64,000 bases of DNA, from assembly GCA_023212725.1 (NCBI GenBank), contig JALBYF010000034.1:124001-188000 (forward strand), read 5' to 3'. The stretch is from Tranzscheliella williamsii (Eukaryota > Basidiomycota > Ustilaginomycetes > Ustilaginales > Ustilaginaceae). The notes beneath the pieces are model-generated. The model was not told the origin of the DNA. It saw only the letters and a list, made by a program, of their open reading frames with translations, and searched no databases. This document shows, one piece after another, positions 20,385-30,594 of the stretch; position 1 is the first letter of the stretch; every line of letters starts with the position of its first letter. Both the position numbers and the translations under genes were made by a program.

Positions 20385-23300
20385 ATGGGAAAGAAGAAAG
20401 GCGCCAAGAAGGGTGGTGCCGATGACTTCTGGGACGAAGCCGGAGAATCTATCGGCAACAACAACGCTACCGTAGCTGCTGATGAAGAGGAAGATCAGCC
20501 AGCATCTAGGAAGGTAAAAAGTCTTTTTGCCTCTATGTCCCTGGATGACACTGCGGTTGATCAGAGTGACGACGACGATGGTAAAGAGCGAACCAAGAAG
20601 ACTGATGACAAAGAGGCACCTACATCAGCGCCGGCACAGAACGACGCCGATGATGACGGCTATGGTCTCATGGGCGCTATCAAGAACGCAAACAAGAAGG
20701 GGAAGAAGGACAAAAAGAAGAATAAGAAGAAAGACGACTTTGATTTTGACGAATTTGGAGAGGACATCAGCGGCAATGCCAACGGTGCCAACGGAGATGT
20801 TGACGACAACGGTGCTGTCCCTGCTAACAAAGAACCTGTCCAGGCCACTGTGGACGATATTCTCGATGAAGAGTTCCCAGAAGATAAGCCCAAGAAGAAG
20901 AAGGCCGCTGAGCAGAAACAGGCTGATGAGGACACCGAGTCCCAGCCGGCAGAGACAAATGATGATGGCACACCCCGCATCCTGAGTAAAAAGGAGAAGG
21001 AGAAGCTCAAGAAGGAGAAGGAGAAGGCCAAGAAGAAGGCGCAGGCCGCTGCCAAGAAGGCCGCGGCAGGCCCGTCGTCCTCGGAAGCTCAAAGGGAGGA
21101 ACAAGCAACACCGGAGCCGCACGACGACGAAGGGGCAGCGGGGATGGATATCGCTGCTACGGAAACAGATGACAAGAAGAAAAAGAAAAAGAAGAAGGGT
21201 GCTGCTCCCGAACCTACACCAGCCCCCACCGCATCCGCAGCCCCGAAAAAGATCAGCCCGGCCCTAGCCGCGCTCCAGGCTCGCATCGCTGCTCAGAAGA
21301 AAGCAGAAGAAGAGGCCGAGCAGGCTAGACTCGAGGCTCTTCGACAAGAGGAGGAACGAGAGCGACTCGAGCAAGAGGAGGAGGAGCGGAAAGAGGCCGC
21401 GAAGAGGGCCAAGAGAGAGAAAGAGAAGGCCAAGAAGGAACAGCTCAAGAAAGAAGGGAAGCTGCTTACTCCCAAGCAGAAGGCCGAGAAGGCTGCCGCG
21501 GAGGCCAGAATGCAGGCAATGATTGCAAGTGGCCAGATCAAGGTGGACGGTCTCGCTCAGCGGGAGGCGGGAGACAAAGCTGCCGAGAACAAAAAGCGAT
21601 CTGTCGTCGACAACAGGAAGAAGAAGAAATCCACACAAAAGCGTGTAGGTGGTCTCACCATTCCCGAGCCCGCGCCCGCCGCCGAAGATGGCGATGACCG
21701 CGACGACGATGCTGAAGAGGAGACTGCTGGGGCACCCGATACGAAGCAGGCCGGGAACGGCACCGCGGTGGAGGTCACTGAGGTGGTCGATGCCAAGGAA
21801 TCTTGGGATGCTGATTCCGACGAGGATGTCAAGGATAGCTGGGATGCTGATTCAGATCATGACGAAGCAGCAGATGAGAGTAACAAGACTGAGCGCAAAT
21901 CCAACGCTCTGAATGGAAAGACGGAGACAGGCGACAATGACGGGGACGGCGACGATTCTTCTGGAAGCGACGAAGATGATGGAAGCAGTGATGAAGACTC
22001 TGAGGATGATTCTTCCGAGGACGAAGCGCTGACCGCAGCTCAGAGGCAAGCTGCGGAGAAGAAAGCAGCAGCAGCCGATCGTAGGAAGGAAAGGACCGAA
22101 CAGGCCATGGCTGCTCGCAGCCGAGACGATCTCCGGAGCCCTATCTGCTGTATTCTTGGCCACGTCGACACCGGAAAGACCAAGTTGCTCGACAAGATTC
22201 GACAGACAAACGTTCAGGAGGGAGAGGCTGGCGGTATTACTCAACAAATCGGCGCTACGTACTTCCCTACCGAGGTTCTGCAGACCAAGACTGCGGTGCT
22301 TGACAAAGAAGAGCCGTTCGAGTACAAGGTACCCGGTCTTCTGGTCATCGACACACCGGGACACGAGTCTTTCACCAATCTTCGAACACGTGGCAGCTCG
22401 CTCTGTAACATTGCCATCCTGGTCGTCGACATCATGCACGGTCTTGAGCAGCAGACGATGGAAAGCATTCGTTTGTTGAGGGACAAGAAGACACCCTTCA
22501 TTGTTGCATTGAACAAGATCGACAGACTTTACGGATGGGAAGCAACTCCAAATGGAGCTTTCCGAGAAAGCCTGGCAAAGCAGCAGCGAGCCACTGTCAA
22601 CGAATTCGAGGAGCGAACCAACCAGGTCATAGTTCAATTCGCCGAGCAGGGACTGAACGCCGTCCCTTACTATGACAACAAGAACATGAGCCGAAACGTT
22701 AGTCTCGTCCCAACCTCTGCTCACACAGGTGAGGGTATTCCGGATATGCTGCGGCTCATCATCGAGCTCACCCAGACCCGCATGAGTGACAAGCTCATGT
22801 ACCTGTCTGAGCTCGAATGTACCGTGCTCGAGGTCAAGGTTATCGAAGGTCTCGGTACCACTATCGACGTCGTTCTATCTAATGGTGTCATGCACGAAGG
22901 GGATCGCATCGTCGTCTGCGGTCTCAATGGACCCATCGTCACACAGGTGCGAGCCCTACTAACCCCACAGCCACTGAAGGAGATGCGTGTCAAAGGTGCC
23001 TATGTTCATAATAAGATGGTCAAAGCTGCTCTTGGTGTCAAAATCTCTGCTCCAGATCTCGAAAAGGCGATCGCTGGTTCGCGCCTACTTGTCGTAGGAC
23101 CCGATGACGACGAGGAAGACCTGAAGGACGAGGTGATGAGCGACCTTAGCTCATTAATGAATTCGATTGACACGTCTGGGCGAGGGGTTTGCGTCCAGGC
23201 TTCCACGCTCGGCTCGCTCGAAGCTCTGCTCGAATTCTTACGAGTGAGCAAGATTCCGGTCAGTGGGATCAACATCGGTCCCGTATTCAAGAGAGATGTT

Positions 23301-23933
23301 GTGCGATGCTCAACCATGCTTGAAAAGGCGAAAGAGCTTGCCGTCATTCTTGCTTTCGATGTGCCGGTAGACAAGGAAGCGGAGAAACTGGCAGAGGAGT
23401 TTGGCATCAAGATCTTCACCGCCAGAATTATTTACCACTTGGAAAACGATTTCACCAAGTACCACAATGAAATTATGGAAGGCAAGAGAAAAGAGGCTTC
23501 TGGGACCGCGGTCTGGCCATGTCGCTTGAAGACCATTGCATGTTTCGCGAAACGAGACCCTATCATCCTCGGATGTGACATCATTGATGGATCGTTGCGG
23601 GTCGGGACGCCCCTCTGTGTCGTCAAAACGGATCCGACAACGCGCAAGAAGACGGTGGTGCATCTTGGCAAGGTCACTTCGTTGCAAATTAACCACAAGG
23701 AGCGAGACGTGGTGTTGAAACGAGATGTCGGTGGCGGTGTGGCCGTGAAGATCGAACACGCTGCTCACGAGTCGGCCAAGATGTTTGGACGCCACTTTGA
23801 AGAGCACGATGTCCTTATCTCTCACATCAGCCGTTCTTCCATCGATGCACTCAAAGATCACTTCTGGGACGGCGTTAGCACTGACGAGAAGAGGCTTATC
23901 AAGAAGCTCAAGACCGAGCTCGACATCCCATAG
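20385..23933 (+). CDS. FUN12: translation initiation factor eIF5B (GTPase)
   Basis: One exon encodes 1182 residues, close to other fungal and animal eIF5B proteins (yeast 1002). It starts [20 protein letters not shown], a family-typical opening, at an ATG in context CACCATGG. Residues 1-580 are alternating acidic and Lys-rich low-complexity sequence. The GTPase domain begins near 585: G1 [12 protein letters not shown], switch region [14 protein letters not shown]3 DTPGHESF, G4 NKIDR. It is followed by domains II-IV, with the long helix and C-terminal barrel ending in LKTELDIP. eIF5B joins 60S to the 48S complex on the start codon and leaves after GTP hydrolysis, working in the cytosol with eIF1A. 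Two near-copies of [20 protein letters not shown] occur in the acidic region, a small internal duplication. Confidence 0.96.
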   Translation: MGKKKGAKKGGADDFWDEAGESIGNNNATVAADEEEDQPASRKVKSLFASMSLDDTAVDQSDDDDGKERTKKTDDKEAPTSAPAQNDADDDGYGLMGAIKNANKKGKKDKKKNKKKDDFDFDEFGEDISGNANGANGDVDDNGAVPANKEPVQATVDDILDEEFPEDKPKKKKAAEQKQADEDTESQPAETNDDGTPRILSKKEKEKLKKEKEKAKKKAQAAAKKAAAGPSSSEAQREEQATPEPHDDEGAAGMDIAATETDDKKKKKKKKGAAPEPTPAPTASAAPKKISPALAALQARIAAQKKAEEEAEQARLEALRQEEERERLEQEEEERKEAAKRAKREKEKAKKEQLKKEGKLLTPKQKAEKAAAEARMQAMIASGQIKVDGLAQREAGDKAAENKKRSVVDNRKKKKSTQKRVGGLTIPEPAPAAEDGDDRDDDAEEETAGAPDTKQAGNGTAVEVTEVVDAKESWDADSDEDVKDSWDADSDHDEAADESNKTERKSNALNGKTETGDNDGDGDDSSGSDEDDGSSDEDSEDDSSEDEALTAAQRQAAEKKAAAADRRKERTEQAMAARSRDDLRSPICCILGHVDTGKTKLLDKIRQTNVQEGEAGGITQQIGATYFPTEVLQTKTAVLDKEEPFEYKVPGLLVIDTPGHESFTNLRTRGSSLCNIAILVVDIMHGLEQQTMESIRLLRDKKTPFIVALNKIDRLYGWEATPNGAFRESLAKQQRATVNEFEERTNQVIVQFAEQGLNAVPYYDNKNMSRNVSLVPTSAHTGEGIPDMLRLIIELTQTRMSDKLMYLSELECTVLEVKVIEGLGTTIDVVLSNGVMHEGDRIVVCGLNGPIVTQVRALLTPQPLKEMRVKGAYVHNKMVKAALGVKISAPDLEKAIAGSRLLVVGPDDDEEDLKDEVMSDLSSLMNSIDTSGRGVCVQASTLGSLEALLEFLRVSKIPVSGINIGPVFKRDVVRCSTMLEKAKELAVILAFDVPVDKEAEKLAEEFGIKIFTARIIYHLENDFTKYHNEIMEGKRKEASGTAVWPCRLKTIACFAKRDPIILGCDIIDGSLRVGTPLCVVKTDPTTRKKTVVHLGKVTSLQINHKERDVVLKRDVGGGVAVKIEHAAHESAKMFGRHFEEHDVLISHISRSSIDALKDHFWDGVSTDEKRLIKKLKTELDIP

Positions 23934-24248
23934 CCGACCCCATCCCGGTATCTTATGGCACTGCGCAGCACATCTATGCCTCATGCCTGTCATTTGTATT
24001 CGCTTCGGATGCATCTTTACAGAACATCGCAGTCTGTCCGTGTCGGCTGTGCTTACCTTCTCTTATTTATCGCATCGCTCTCTGGCGGTGAGACGTAGAA
24101 CTGGCATCAACACAGTGAGGTGAGCGCGGGGGTACCTTCTATCTGCCGCGTAATTGATGGAACATGTACGGCTTCGATGGAGGCTGATTAGGCTCACACT
24201 TTTGGAACACATATGAACACAACTCGTTCGCATGAAAATAAGCATCCG
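23934..24248. other. FUN12 3' flank and tRNA upstream region
   Basis: No gene is seen in this 315 bp. tRNA transcription depends on internal boxes, so no upstream element is expected. Confidence 0.4.
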
Positions 24249-24353
24249 TCCCGGCTAGCTCAGTCGGTAGAGCGTCAGACTCTTAATTGCAAGGGTTTCC
24301 GAGATCTTCTCGGGCTAATCTGAATGTCGTGGGTTCGAGCCCCACGTTGGGAG
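24249..24353 (+). tRNA. tRNA-Lys (anticodon CTT) with 32-nt intron
   Basis: The acceptor stem TCCCGGC pairs with GTTGGGA at 24346-24352, followed by discriminator G at 24353. A D-arm (GCTCAGTCGGTAGAGC) and a T-arm with GGGTTCGAGCCCC are present. The anticodon arm is TCAGA / CTCTTAA / TCTGA with anticodon CTT at 24282-24284. An intron of 32 nt, 24286-24317, interrupts it after position 37, the canonical site for nuclear tRNA introns. The mature tRNA is 73 nt before CCA. A run of eight T at 24356-24363 serves as pol III terminator. Confidence 0.97.
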
Positions 24354-24355
24354 TG

Positions 24356-24363
24356 TTTTTTTT
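24356..24363 (+). terminator. RNA polymerase III T-run terminator
   Basis: Eight consecutive T residues lie three bases beyond the tRNA-Lys 3' end, as expected for pol III termination. Confidence 0.85.
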
Positions 24364-24470
24364 GACGCAAAAACTGTTACTAGGGCGAACAAAATTTCCG
24401 ATCTATTTGTGCGGCACATTCTCGCATAAATTTTTCCATATTGTCTGACATCTGATCGTGAGTGAGCTAC

Positions 24471-24512
24471 GTTTGTGGCTGCGTTTGTGGCTGCGTTTGT
24501 GGCTACGTTTGT
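24471..24512. repeat. 12-bp tandem repeat, 3.5 copies
   Basis: The unit GTTTGTGGCTGC is repeated three times with one change (TAC for TGC in the third copy), then half a unit. It sits about 120 bp past the tRNA. Confidence 0.75.
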
Positions 24513-25700
24513 CGGCGCTGCGTTCTTCGTACATTGATGCTGATGCAAATGAGCTGTTAAAAAAGGGTTGCACCGACTCATGGGGACAATGTCGTCGCGG
24601 GAGCGACCTTGAAGCCAGCGGACTTCAGATGGTGTCTTTGAACTGCATGCTCATAGAAGTGGATCTGCGGTGCTTAACTTACTGGGCAGGTCTTCCAGTG
24701 TTGAGAACGTGCTTTCCCACAGTGCTGACATTGTTGTGCATCTGCTGTTCAACAACATCATACACAAGCCGTGATGGGATCATTGACACAACCGCTCCTT
24801 GCTTTGTATGAGAGTCTGTGTGACAGTGTTTCGCACGCAATCGGGAAATTTCGGTCGCGGTAGGACTGATTCCGTCGCTGTATCACCTCTCTGGCCTTTT
24901 TGCCGATTGTGTGTGAGAGTTCAATGTAGGGCATTGACTGCTCTGAATTCAGCCCTTTCCGAAGAAGTGGGGTCTAAAGTGCATGTCTGCAGCAGAGAAG
25001 ACGACTTCGGTGAAAGGGAAGAGTAGATGTGGGTTTCCGCGCTGAACATATACGTACTGGCAAGGTGTACGCTTGGATTGCCGTCAACACCGCTAGGTAT
25101 GGACGCCGCGTCGACAAGGCGATGTTCAATCAGCGGCTGGGACGATCAATGACACCGTTGCATCAGCCACAGTAAGCCTTCCCTTAGCTGCCCAGCCACT
25201 GAAAGGCTTGCATCGCCATGCCGACGAACCGCCAGTTAATTACGGCTGTTGCATCTATAGCAAACAGGAGCAACAGAAACGCGATCAAACTCGTTACGCC
25301 GCGATCTTAGCTACGATCTTTGCCGAACTTCATCCTGGCCGCACAGTGACGCTTGTCCGGATGGCTTGGCCAGATTCGAGCAACAGATCAAGGCTTAAGC
25401 CCACATAATGATGTGGCTTGGTATGTTGAGCCAAGCTAGACCACTTCGACCCCTATGATTGCACGCACCAACTGGCCTTGCGTCGACATTGGGTCGCCGA
25501 GGCCTCACCGCTGGCAGTTCAGCCCTGCGCATCAAGGTCTTTGTGAGCCCAGCTCTTGCCGGAGCTTTGCCGAGTCGTCGATAGTGGCTGCTGAGTATAT
25601 ATTCACATGAGAATTGCACCACTTTTCAGCCCCCATCGCTCTATCGGGATATTTCTTTGTACAAGCCTGAAGATTCGAACAAGGCTCACATTAAAAGTAC

Positions 25701-26428
25701 ATGATGAAGGTGCTCACTACTGTATCAACTTGCACTGTCGTCTGGTTTTTTTTCGCCGCCAATGTTGTCCAAACTGCACCGACTCCGCGCTTTCCCAACA
25801 TGGAAGAGGCTCAGAAGGGCGCCGAAGGAGCTTCCTCCATCGTCAGTGATGCGGCAGAAAGGCTGAGACTTCAGTATAAGGAGAAAGGAAAGGCCACAAC
25901 GCCAGATGGTAGTTACATCCATGGCTACCAGCCTGATCCGCCTGCTTATCATCCAAGCACCCCTTGGCCGGGAACAGGCGGCCACAGTACTTATGATCGG
26001 ACGCCCCAACCCTTCCAGGGTGCCCGTGGATGGGGTTATGAGGTTACTCCGCACGTCTCTGCGACTACACATCCTCAGCCCGGAATGCATTACGAGCCTT
26101 CTCACAACGTCGACAGCAATGGTATCGCTTGGCACTATGACCAACTTCATGAGGCTATCCCTACAAGAGAGTTATCGCCTCCTGTCAACCGTGACGATTA
26201 CGTTGAGGAATTCAGCCGACACGATGGCAGTGAGTATCCACATCTGCCTTCCGCCGGCGTCCTGCTGCATGGACTTAAAGTCTGACAATGTGATTTGTTT
26301 TCGCCGTGTTGGCCTTCTCCTTCCACTCGACCCTTGACACGGGCTCGTCAGGCGCCTTTGGTCATAATCCTTATTGGAGGCAATCCACTTTCGATAGGAC
26401 CTACGGTCATTATGGCCGTCCTTACTAA
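25701..26428 (+). CDS. small secreted protein, cysteine-free (candidate effector A), 2 exons
   Basis: I do not recognise a family. Exons 25701-26229 and 26352-26428 join in frame (donor GTGAGT, acceptor TCAG, 122 bp intron, phase 1) to 201 residues. Without splicing the frame reads into a less convincing tail. The spliced end (FGHNPYWRQSTFDRTYGHYG...) continues the His/Tyr/Pro/Arg composition of the rest, and TYDRTP earlier echoes TFDRTY at the end, which supports the splice. Residues 1-~26 form a signal peptide: hydrophobic VWFFFAANVV, then cleavage probably after QTA before PTPRF. The mature part has no cysteine and no transmembrane segment. A TATATA box about 100 bp upstream suggests inducible expression. 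Secretion is well supported; an effector or cell-wall role is inference. ATG at 25704 is an equal alternative start. Confidence 0.7.
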
Positions 26429-26865
26429 CGCTTTTGGCAGGTTCATTGGCTCGCCCAGAACTTGAACACCATCTCTGTTTCGTACTTTCTGCTACCAATA
26501 CTCATTATCGGGTGATGAATAGTTTCGTCTGTGTTTGCTGTAGTATGTTCCCGAACCTCAAGTTGGCGTTTTTTGAGAACAGTGGGGGTTTGTTGAAGTG
26601 GCTCGGAGCAAGCGAGTGCGTAAAGTATCACGAGCCGTGTGGGCTCAGATTTGTCCGTACGAACGGTTGCGCCCAAATGTAACGCCCGCAGCTATGTGAC
26701 AACATCCGTCATTACGCTGGGAATCTACACGGCTCGGCGCAGACACACCAAGCAGAGGCGCACTTGGACGATGCTCCTGCGTGTATAAAAGGACAGCCGA
26801 GGCTTTCCCTCCTGCTCGTAACTTTCCCCGCTCATCTTCCGCACACCTACGAAGTTATACACGAC
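26429..26865 (+). promoter_or_regulatory. promoter of second secreted-protein gene, with TATA box
   Basis: No gene is seen. TATAAAA at 26784-26790 lies about 80 bp upstream of the next start codon, in the usual position for a regulated fungal promoter. Confidence 0.6.
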
Positions 26866-27620
26866 ATGAAGCTCGAGAGAGTGCAAGCCTCTCTGCTTGC
26901 CCTGTTGCTTTGCACAGTGGCTTACAGCTTTGCACTAGTGCCAAGGTTGGCCGGCTGGGGCCTCCGAGCTCCGGACGAACTATCAGCGCTCGAGGAGGGC
27001 CGCCCTACCGTTGATGGAGTTGCAAAGCGACTGGAAGAGCCGAAGTTCGACGGAAGCGCAGGGGGCCATTTCGCTCGTGGACCTCTGCGTGACACTCGGC
27101 AGGAAAGTCACTACGAGCAAATCGCTAGTCAAGGAGCAGAAGCGGGGGCATTGCGTGCCTCTCAGCACTCGTGGCCTCAACTGGGTCGCTACATACTTGA
27201 CCCGGCTTCAGCCAGATTAATGCCGAGTGGCAAAAGTTCAGCGCATTACGAGTCTGCCGTAGACCCTGCCCTCTTCCGTACGTACAATACTGAAGCTCGC
27301 GGAAGCCGGAACACAGGCCCTTCGGGCTCTTATCCTCCCGGTCCTGAACATGCCATCGACATGTCTGCCGCGAGGGAACAGGGTTGGCGATAGTAAGTAT
27401 CGGTAGTAGCGACGTAGCAGTGCAGCGGACCCAAGTCTGAACAATACATCTGCCTCCATTATTCCGTGAAGCCCTTGAGAGCCATCCTTGGCGACACGTT
27501 CACTTACACAGATCGGCACCTGCGCACCCTCAGTATATTGCACACAAGCCACACTTCTTGTTTCCACGTCCAGAAGTTTGGCGCAGCCCGGTTATGAACG
27601 TGCTGCGCGATCGTCGCTAA
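26866..27620 (+). CDS. small secreted protein, cysteine-free in mature part (candidate effector B), 2 exons
   Basis: I do not recognise a family. Exons 26866-27392 and 27482-27620 join in frame (donor GTAAGT; acceptor GAGAG; CTGAAC branch site; 89 bp intron; phase 2) to 221 residues. The downstream frame stays open for 46 codons rich in His, Pro, Arg and Trp, which supports the splice; the acceptor was chosen because the more usual CACAG at 27510 would create an immediate stop. The start ATG at 26866 gives a clean signal peptide (KLERVQ, then ASLLALLLCTVAYSFA). An upstream in-frame start would bury it. After cleavage there are no cysteines. Like its neighbour A it is small, secreted and TATA-driven with a short 3' exon. 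The two share little sequence and different intron phases, so I do not claim they are paralogues. Confidence 0.65.
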
Positions 27621-28266
27621 GCGGGTTATCTTTCATCAAACCGTTAAGTGTTAGTAGCGTGCCGTGAACAGTCTGCAAACCTGATGCAGTGTCGGCAATG
27701 TCGTGAGTTTGAAGCGGAGACGGGCGTGGACAGACGGCGAGAAAGGGCACCGCCTATCGTTTCGTTGCTGCTGTGCATCATGCGGTAACTCCAACAGTCA
27801 CAGTATATGGGCGTCCATCGTGCTGCGAGGACATCCTCCGTCTCCTGTCCTTTTGATGGCAGAGGCGCACCCTGCCCGCGTCATGCTGCCGTCCCTGCTC
27901 CCACAACACAAAACACTGATTTCGGCCGAGTCTGTTCTTTCTGTCATTGTGCGGGAAATATACCAGATTGGATTACCAACCTTTCTTTTGGGTGGGGGTG
28001 TGAGGTGAAAGTATGAGAGGCAATGCATAGAGCCACGATGGGCGTTGCCGTAGAGGTCGTGAGACGGCTTAGGAAAGAAGAGATGATTGCAAAATACAAG
28101 ATGGGATGTGATGGTAGGTCGACAACAGGACCCTGGAACACTGCACCGTCTCAGAACAGATTCCAGCGCCGGTGGGGCGAGTAGTGCAAGAACATGGGGG
28201 ACCAAGAGACAATAAAAGAGGCAGACAGAGCTGAGACTAGTGACATGGATAGAGTCACAGAATCGC
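27621..28266. other. convergent 3' flank of secreted gene B and RPL2
   Basis: No gene is supported. The minus-strand open frame crossing it overlaps RPL2 coding sequence in another frame and is taken as chance. Confidence 0.4.
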
Positions 28267-29691
28267 TTAGGCGTCCTTGGTCTTGATGGTACCTCGGATA
28301 AGACCGGTTCGTCGGGCGGCAATGAGACCGACCTTCTGACCGGCAGGGGCAAAGCGAGATCGGGTCGAGGGCTTGCCGATGTGCTGGTGGTTACCACCAC
28401 CGTGAGGGTGGTCGACGGGGTTCATGGCAACACCACGAGTTCGGGGCCACGAGTTCCTCTTGACCTTGAACTTGTGGTGAGCTCGGCCAGCCTTGAGCAA
28501 GGGCTTGTCGATTCGTCCACCACCAGCGACGATACCAATAGTAGCTCGCGAAGTCGAGGGGACGGTCTTCTTGGCACCGGAGGGAAGGCGGATTCGCGAA
28601 GTCTTTCCGTTGGAGTCGTGTCCGATGATGGTGGCGTAGTTGCCGGAGGTTCGGGCGAGGGATCCTCGGTCACCGGACTTTTCCTCAACATTGCAGATGA
28701 TGGTACCTTCGGGGAGAGAGCTGAGGGGGAGGACGTTGGCAACGCTCAGGGCAGCCTTCTTACCGCAGTATACAAACTGGCCGGTGGAGAGACCCTCGGT
28801 AGCGACGAAAGTCTCAACTCGGGTTCGGTACTTGTAGGGGTCGCGGAAAGCGATCTTGGCAAGGGGAGCACCTCTGTAATGGACAATAACAAGTGAAGGA
28901 ACGAAAGATCAGTTTTCTGCCACGTTTGCGTGTGTTCATAGTGAATGCCAGTGCACGACAACATCTCAGTACCCGACGTCGCATCAGCTTAGTGCGTAGT
29001 GCGAACATTTGACGGTGGAAATGTGTCGCTTCAGCGCGAGAGGGACGGCATGGATGCGAGAGGAGACTGACGCAAGCGAAGGTACCGCTTGCTTGCAGGA
29101 TGAGCTGTCTGCTACCTTTCGCCTGACAATCCAGCTGAGCCGCTCGTTGCAATGGCTAGGTGGCAGCGCCTGAGTAGACCCAAAGTGTCCTTCGAAGCCT
29201 GCTCCTACACGCCCTCTCGTTTCTCCCACCCTCCCCGACTGTGACGCGTCCGACGGTGATCCCGGGTATTACTGGCAAAAAGAGTGCTGACGTCTATGCT
29301 TGTCGGAGATCGCTTCTCCGGAACATGTAGAGCAGTCTGATTCCCTTGTAGGTATGCCATGAGCACTTCCCATGCTCTCCCCTTCTGCTGACCATTCCGT
29401 TCTGAACACGTCTCCTATTTGGCGAAGTTACCAAGTTGTTGGCGGTCTGCTGCTGCTCTGGCTGGGAATGCTGATGTTGGTGCCGATGACGGGTACTGGT
29501 ATATTGGCTGACAGAGACTGGAAGAACACTTACCGGCCAGCGTCGTGGATGATCTCCTTGACAACACCTCGGATGTACCCATTTCGCTCAGCGTAGTCGT
29601 AGACACGGAGCTTGGCCGGAGCCTTGTTGTGCTTGGTGTGAGCGGTGAAGATACCACCGCTCTTTCGCTGAGCTCGGATAACACGACCCAT
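28267..29691 (-). CDS. RPL2: 60S ribosomal protein L2/L8 (uL2), 2 exons
   Basis: Exons 29534-29691 and 28267-28873 join in frame to 254 residues, exactly the length of yeast Rpl2. Exon 1 encodes [18 protein letters not shown] and ends in DAGR at donor GTAAGT. Exon 2 resumes [18 protein letters not shown] and runs to [10 protein letters not shown]. The universal uL2 block near the peptidyl-transferase centre is present ([19 protein letters not shown]), including the histidine thought to be hydroxylated in eukaryotes. uL2 bridges the subunits and is needed for peptidyl-transferase activity. The intron is 660 bp, much longer than any other in the window. I searched it by eye for C/D snoRNA boxes and found no convincing pair. 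Codon use favours C-ending codons, as expected for high expression. Confidence 0.97.
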
Positions 29692-29794
29692 TGTTGCTTG
29701 CTATACAGAAACAGGTGTCTTGATGGTGAGGACGATGTAGAGGGTGACCGAGCTGCAACAATCTAGAAACGTTACCTGGCTTCGACTCGCGCTT

Positions 29795-29825
<31 letters not shown>

Positions 29826-30594
29826 CGCGACCTAAAGGTGCGCCTGTTAACCCTCTTGGCCCCAATTCCAATTAAGTTGGATCTGCAAGTGACGAGGTAG
29901 AAAATTAGGAATCGCGCACATCACGTGCCGAGGCGAGTGTTCGGCCGAACTCTAGAAGGTTACGGCTCCGGTCCACAAGCTGCGTGTGTGGACACAGGCC
30001 AGGTGGAATCGGCCTCAGCCTCCACCTGCTCCTTCAGCAGAAGGGTTTGCTGCGAGTTCCCTTAACGTTAAAGGTCTTGCACCGACGTCTTCCTTGTCTG
30101 GGCGATCAACCTCTCTGTCATTGCAAGGCGTAGCGGAGTGACAAAGACGGGGAACCTAGTTACGCATATAGATTTGTAAGTACGACATGCTCATTCAGTA
30201 ACGGTCACCATAGCATCGGCAGCTTTGAGACCCACGGCGTCTTCGTTGTCAACCCTCACGTCAAAATGATGACCAGCATATCACATTCAAGCTCAACAGT
30301 CCTAGATACACTGTGACGATCCACTTCTTCTTCTGCAATTCTGATATCGACTCGCTTTGACAACGAAGATGCTGTCTACATCTGCCAAGCGTGATGGCCT
30401 CCGCGTCTTGTTCACGACATCGTGGTATAGTTTGGCTACTGACCGTCGCTATCTCTACTCGTCTGTCCTTTCGTGCGCTTCTTAGTTTCCAATAAGCATT
30501 TTACACCTTGGCAACTCATTTGATCTTAATCTTCTCGGGTGTCCTCGAGTCCACGTAGGCTGCGCAGGTTGTTGAACACGGAGGACTGAATAGT
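29692..30594. promoter_or_regulatory. RPL2/RAD10 divergent promoter
   Basis: This is a 900 bp gene-free region. Seven copies of TGGC occupy 29794-29821 just upstream of RPL2. A CACGTG E-box at 29922-29927 lies 231 bp upstream of the RPL2 start and is a possible target of bHLH or similar regulators. Confidence 0.5.
29794..29821. repeat. (TGGC)7 microsatellite
   Basis: Seven perfect tetranucleotide copies lie in the RPL2 leader or proximal promoter. Confidence 0.9.

Larger units (their letters stand above)
24354..25700. other. gene-free region before the first secreted-protein gene
   Basis: About 1.3 kb shows no recognisable gene. It holds a 12-bp tandem repeat (24471-24512) and, near its right end, a TATATA element at about 25596-25601, 100 bp before the start codon of the next gene. 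Confidence 0.4.

Noticed and set aside
27798..28400. 200-codon minus-strand frame between secreted gene B and RPL2
   Set aside because: It overlaps RPL2 coding sequence on the same strand in a different frame and has no recognisable content.
28240..28896. 218-codon plus-strand frame opposite RPL2, rich in Gly and Ser
   Set aside because: It is an antisense shadow of a highly expressed gene.
28874..29533. Intronic C/D snoRNA in RPL2
   Set aside because: Only partial box C-like TGATG sequences were seen, without a paired box D and terminal stem.
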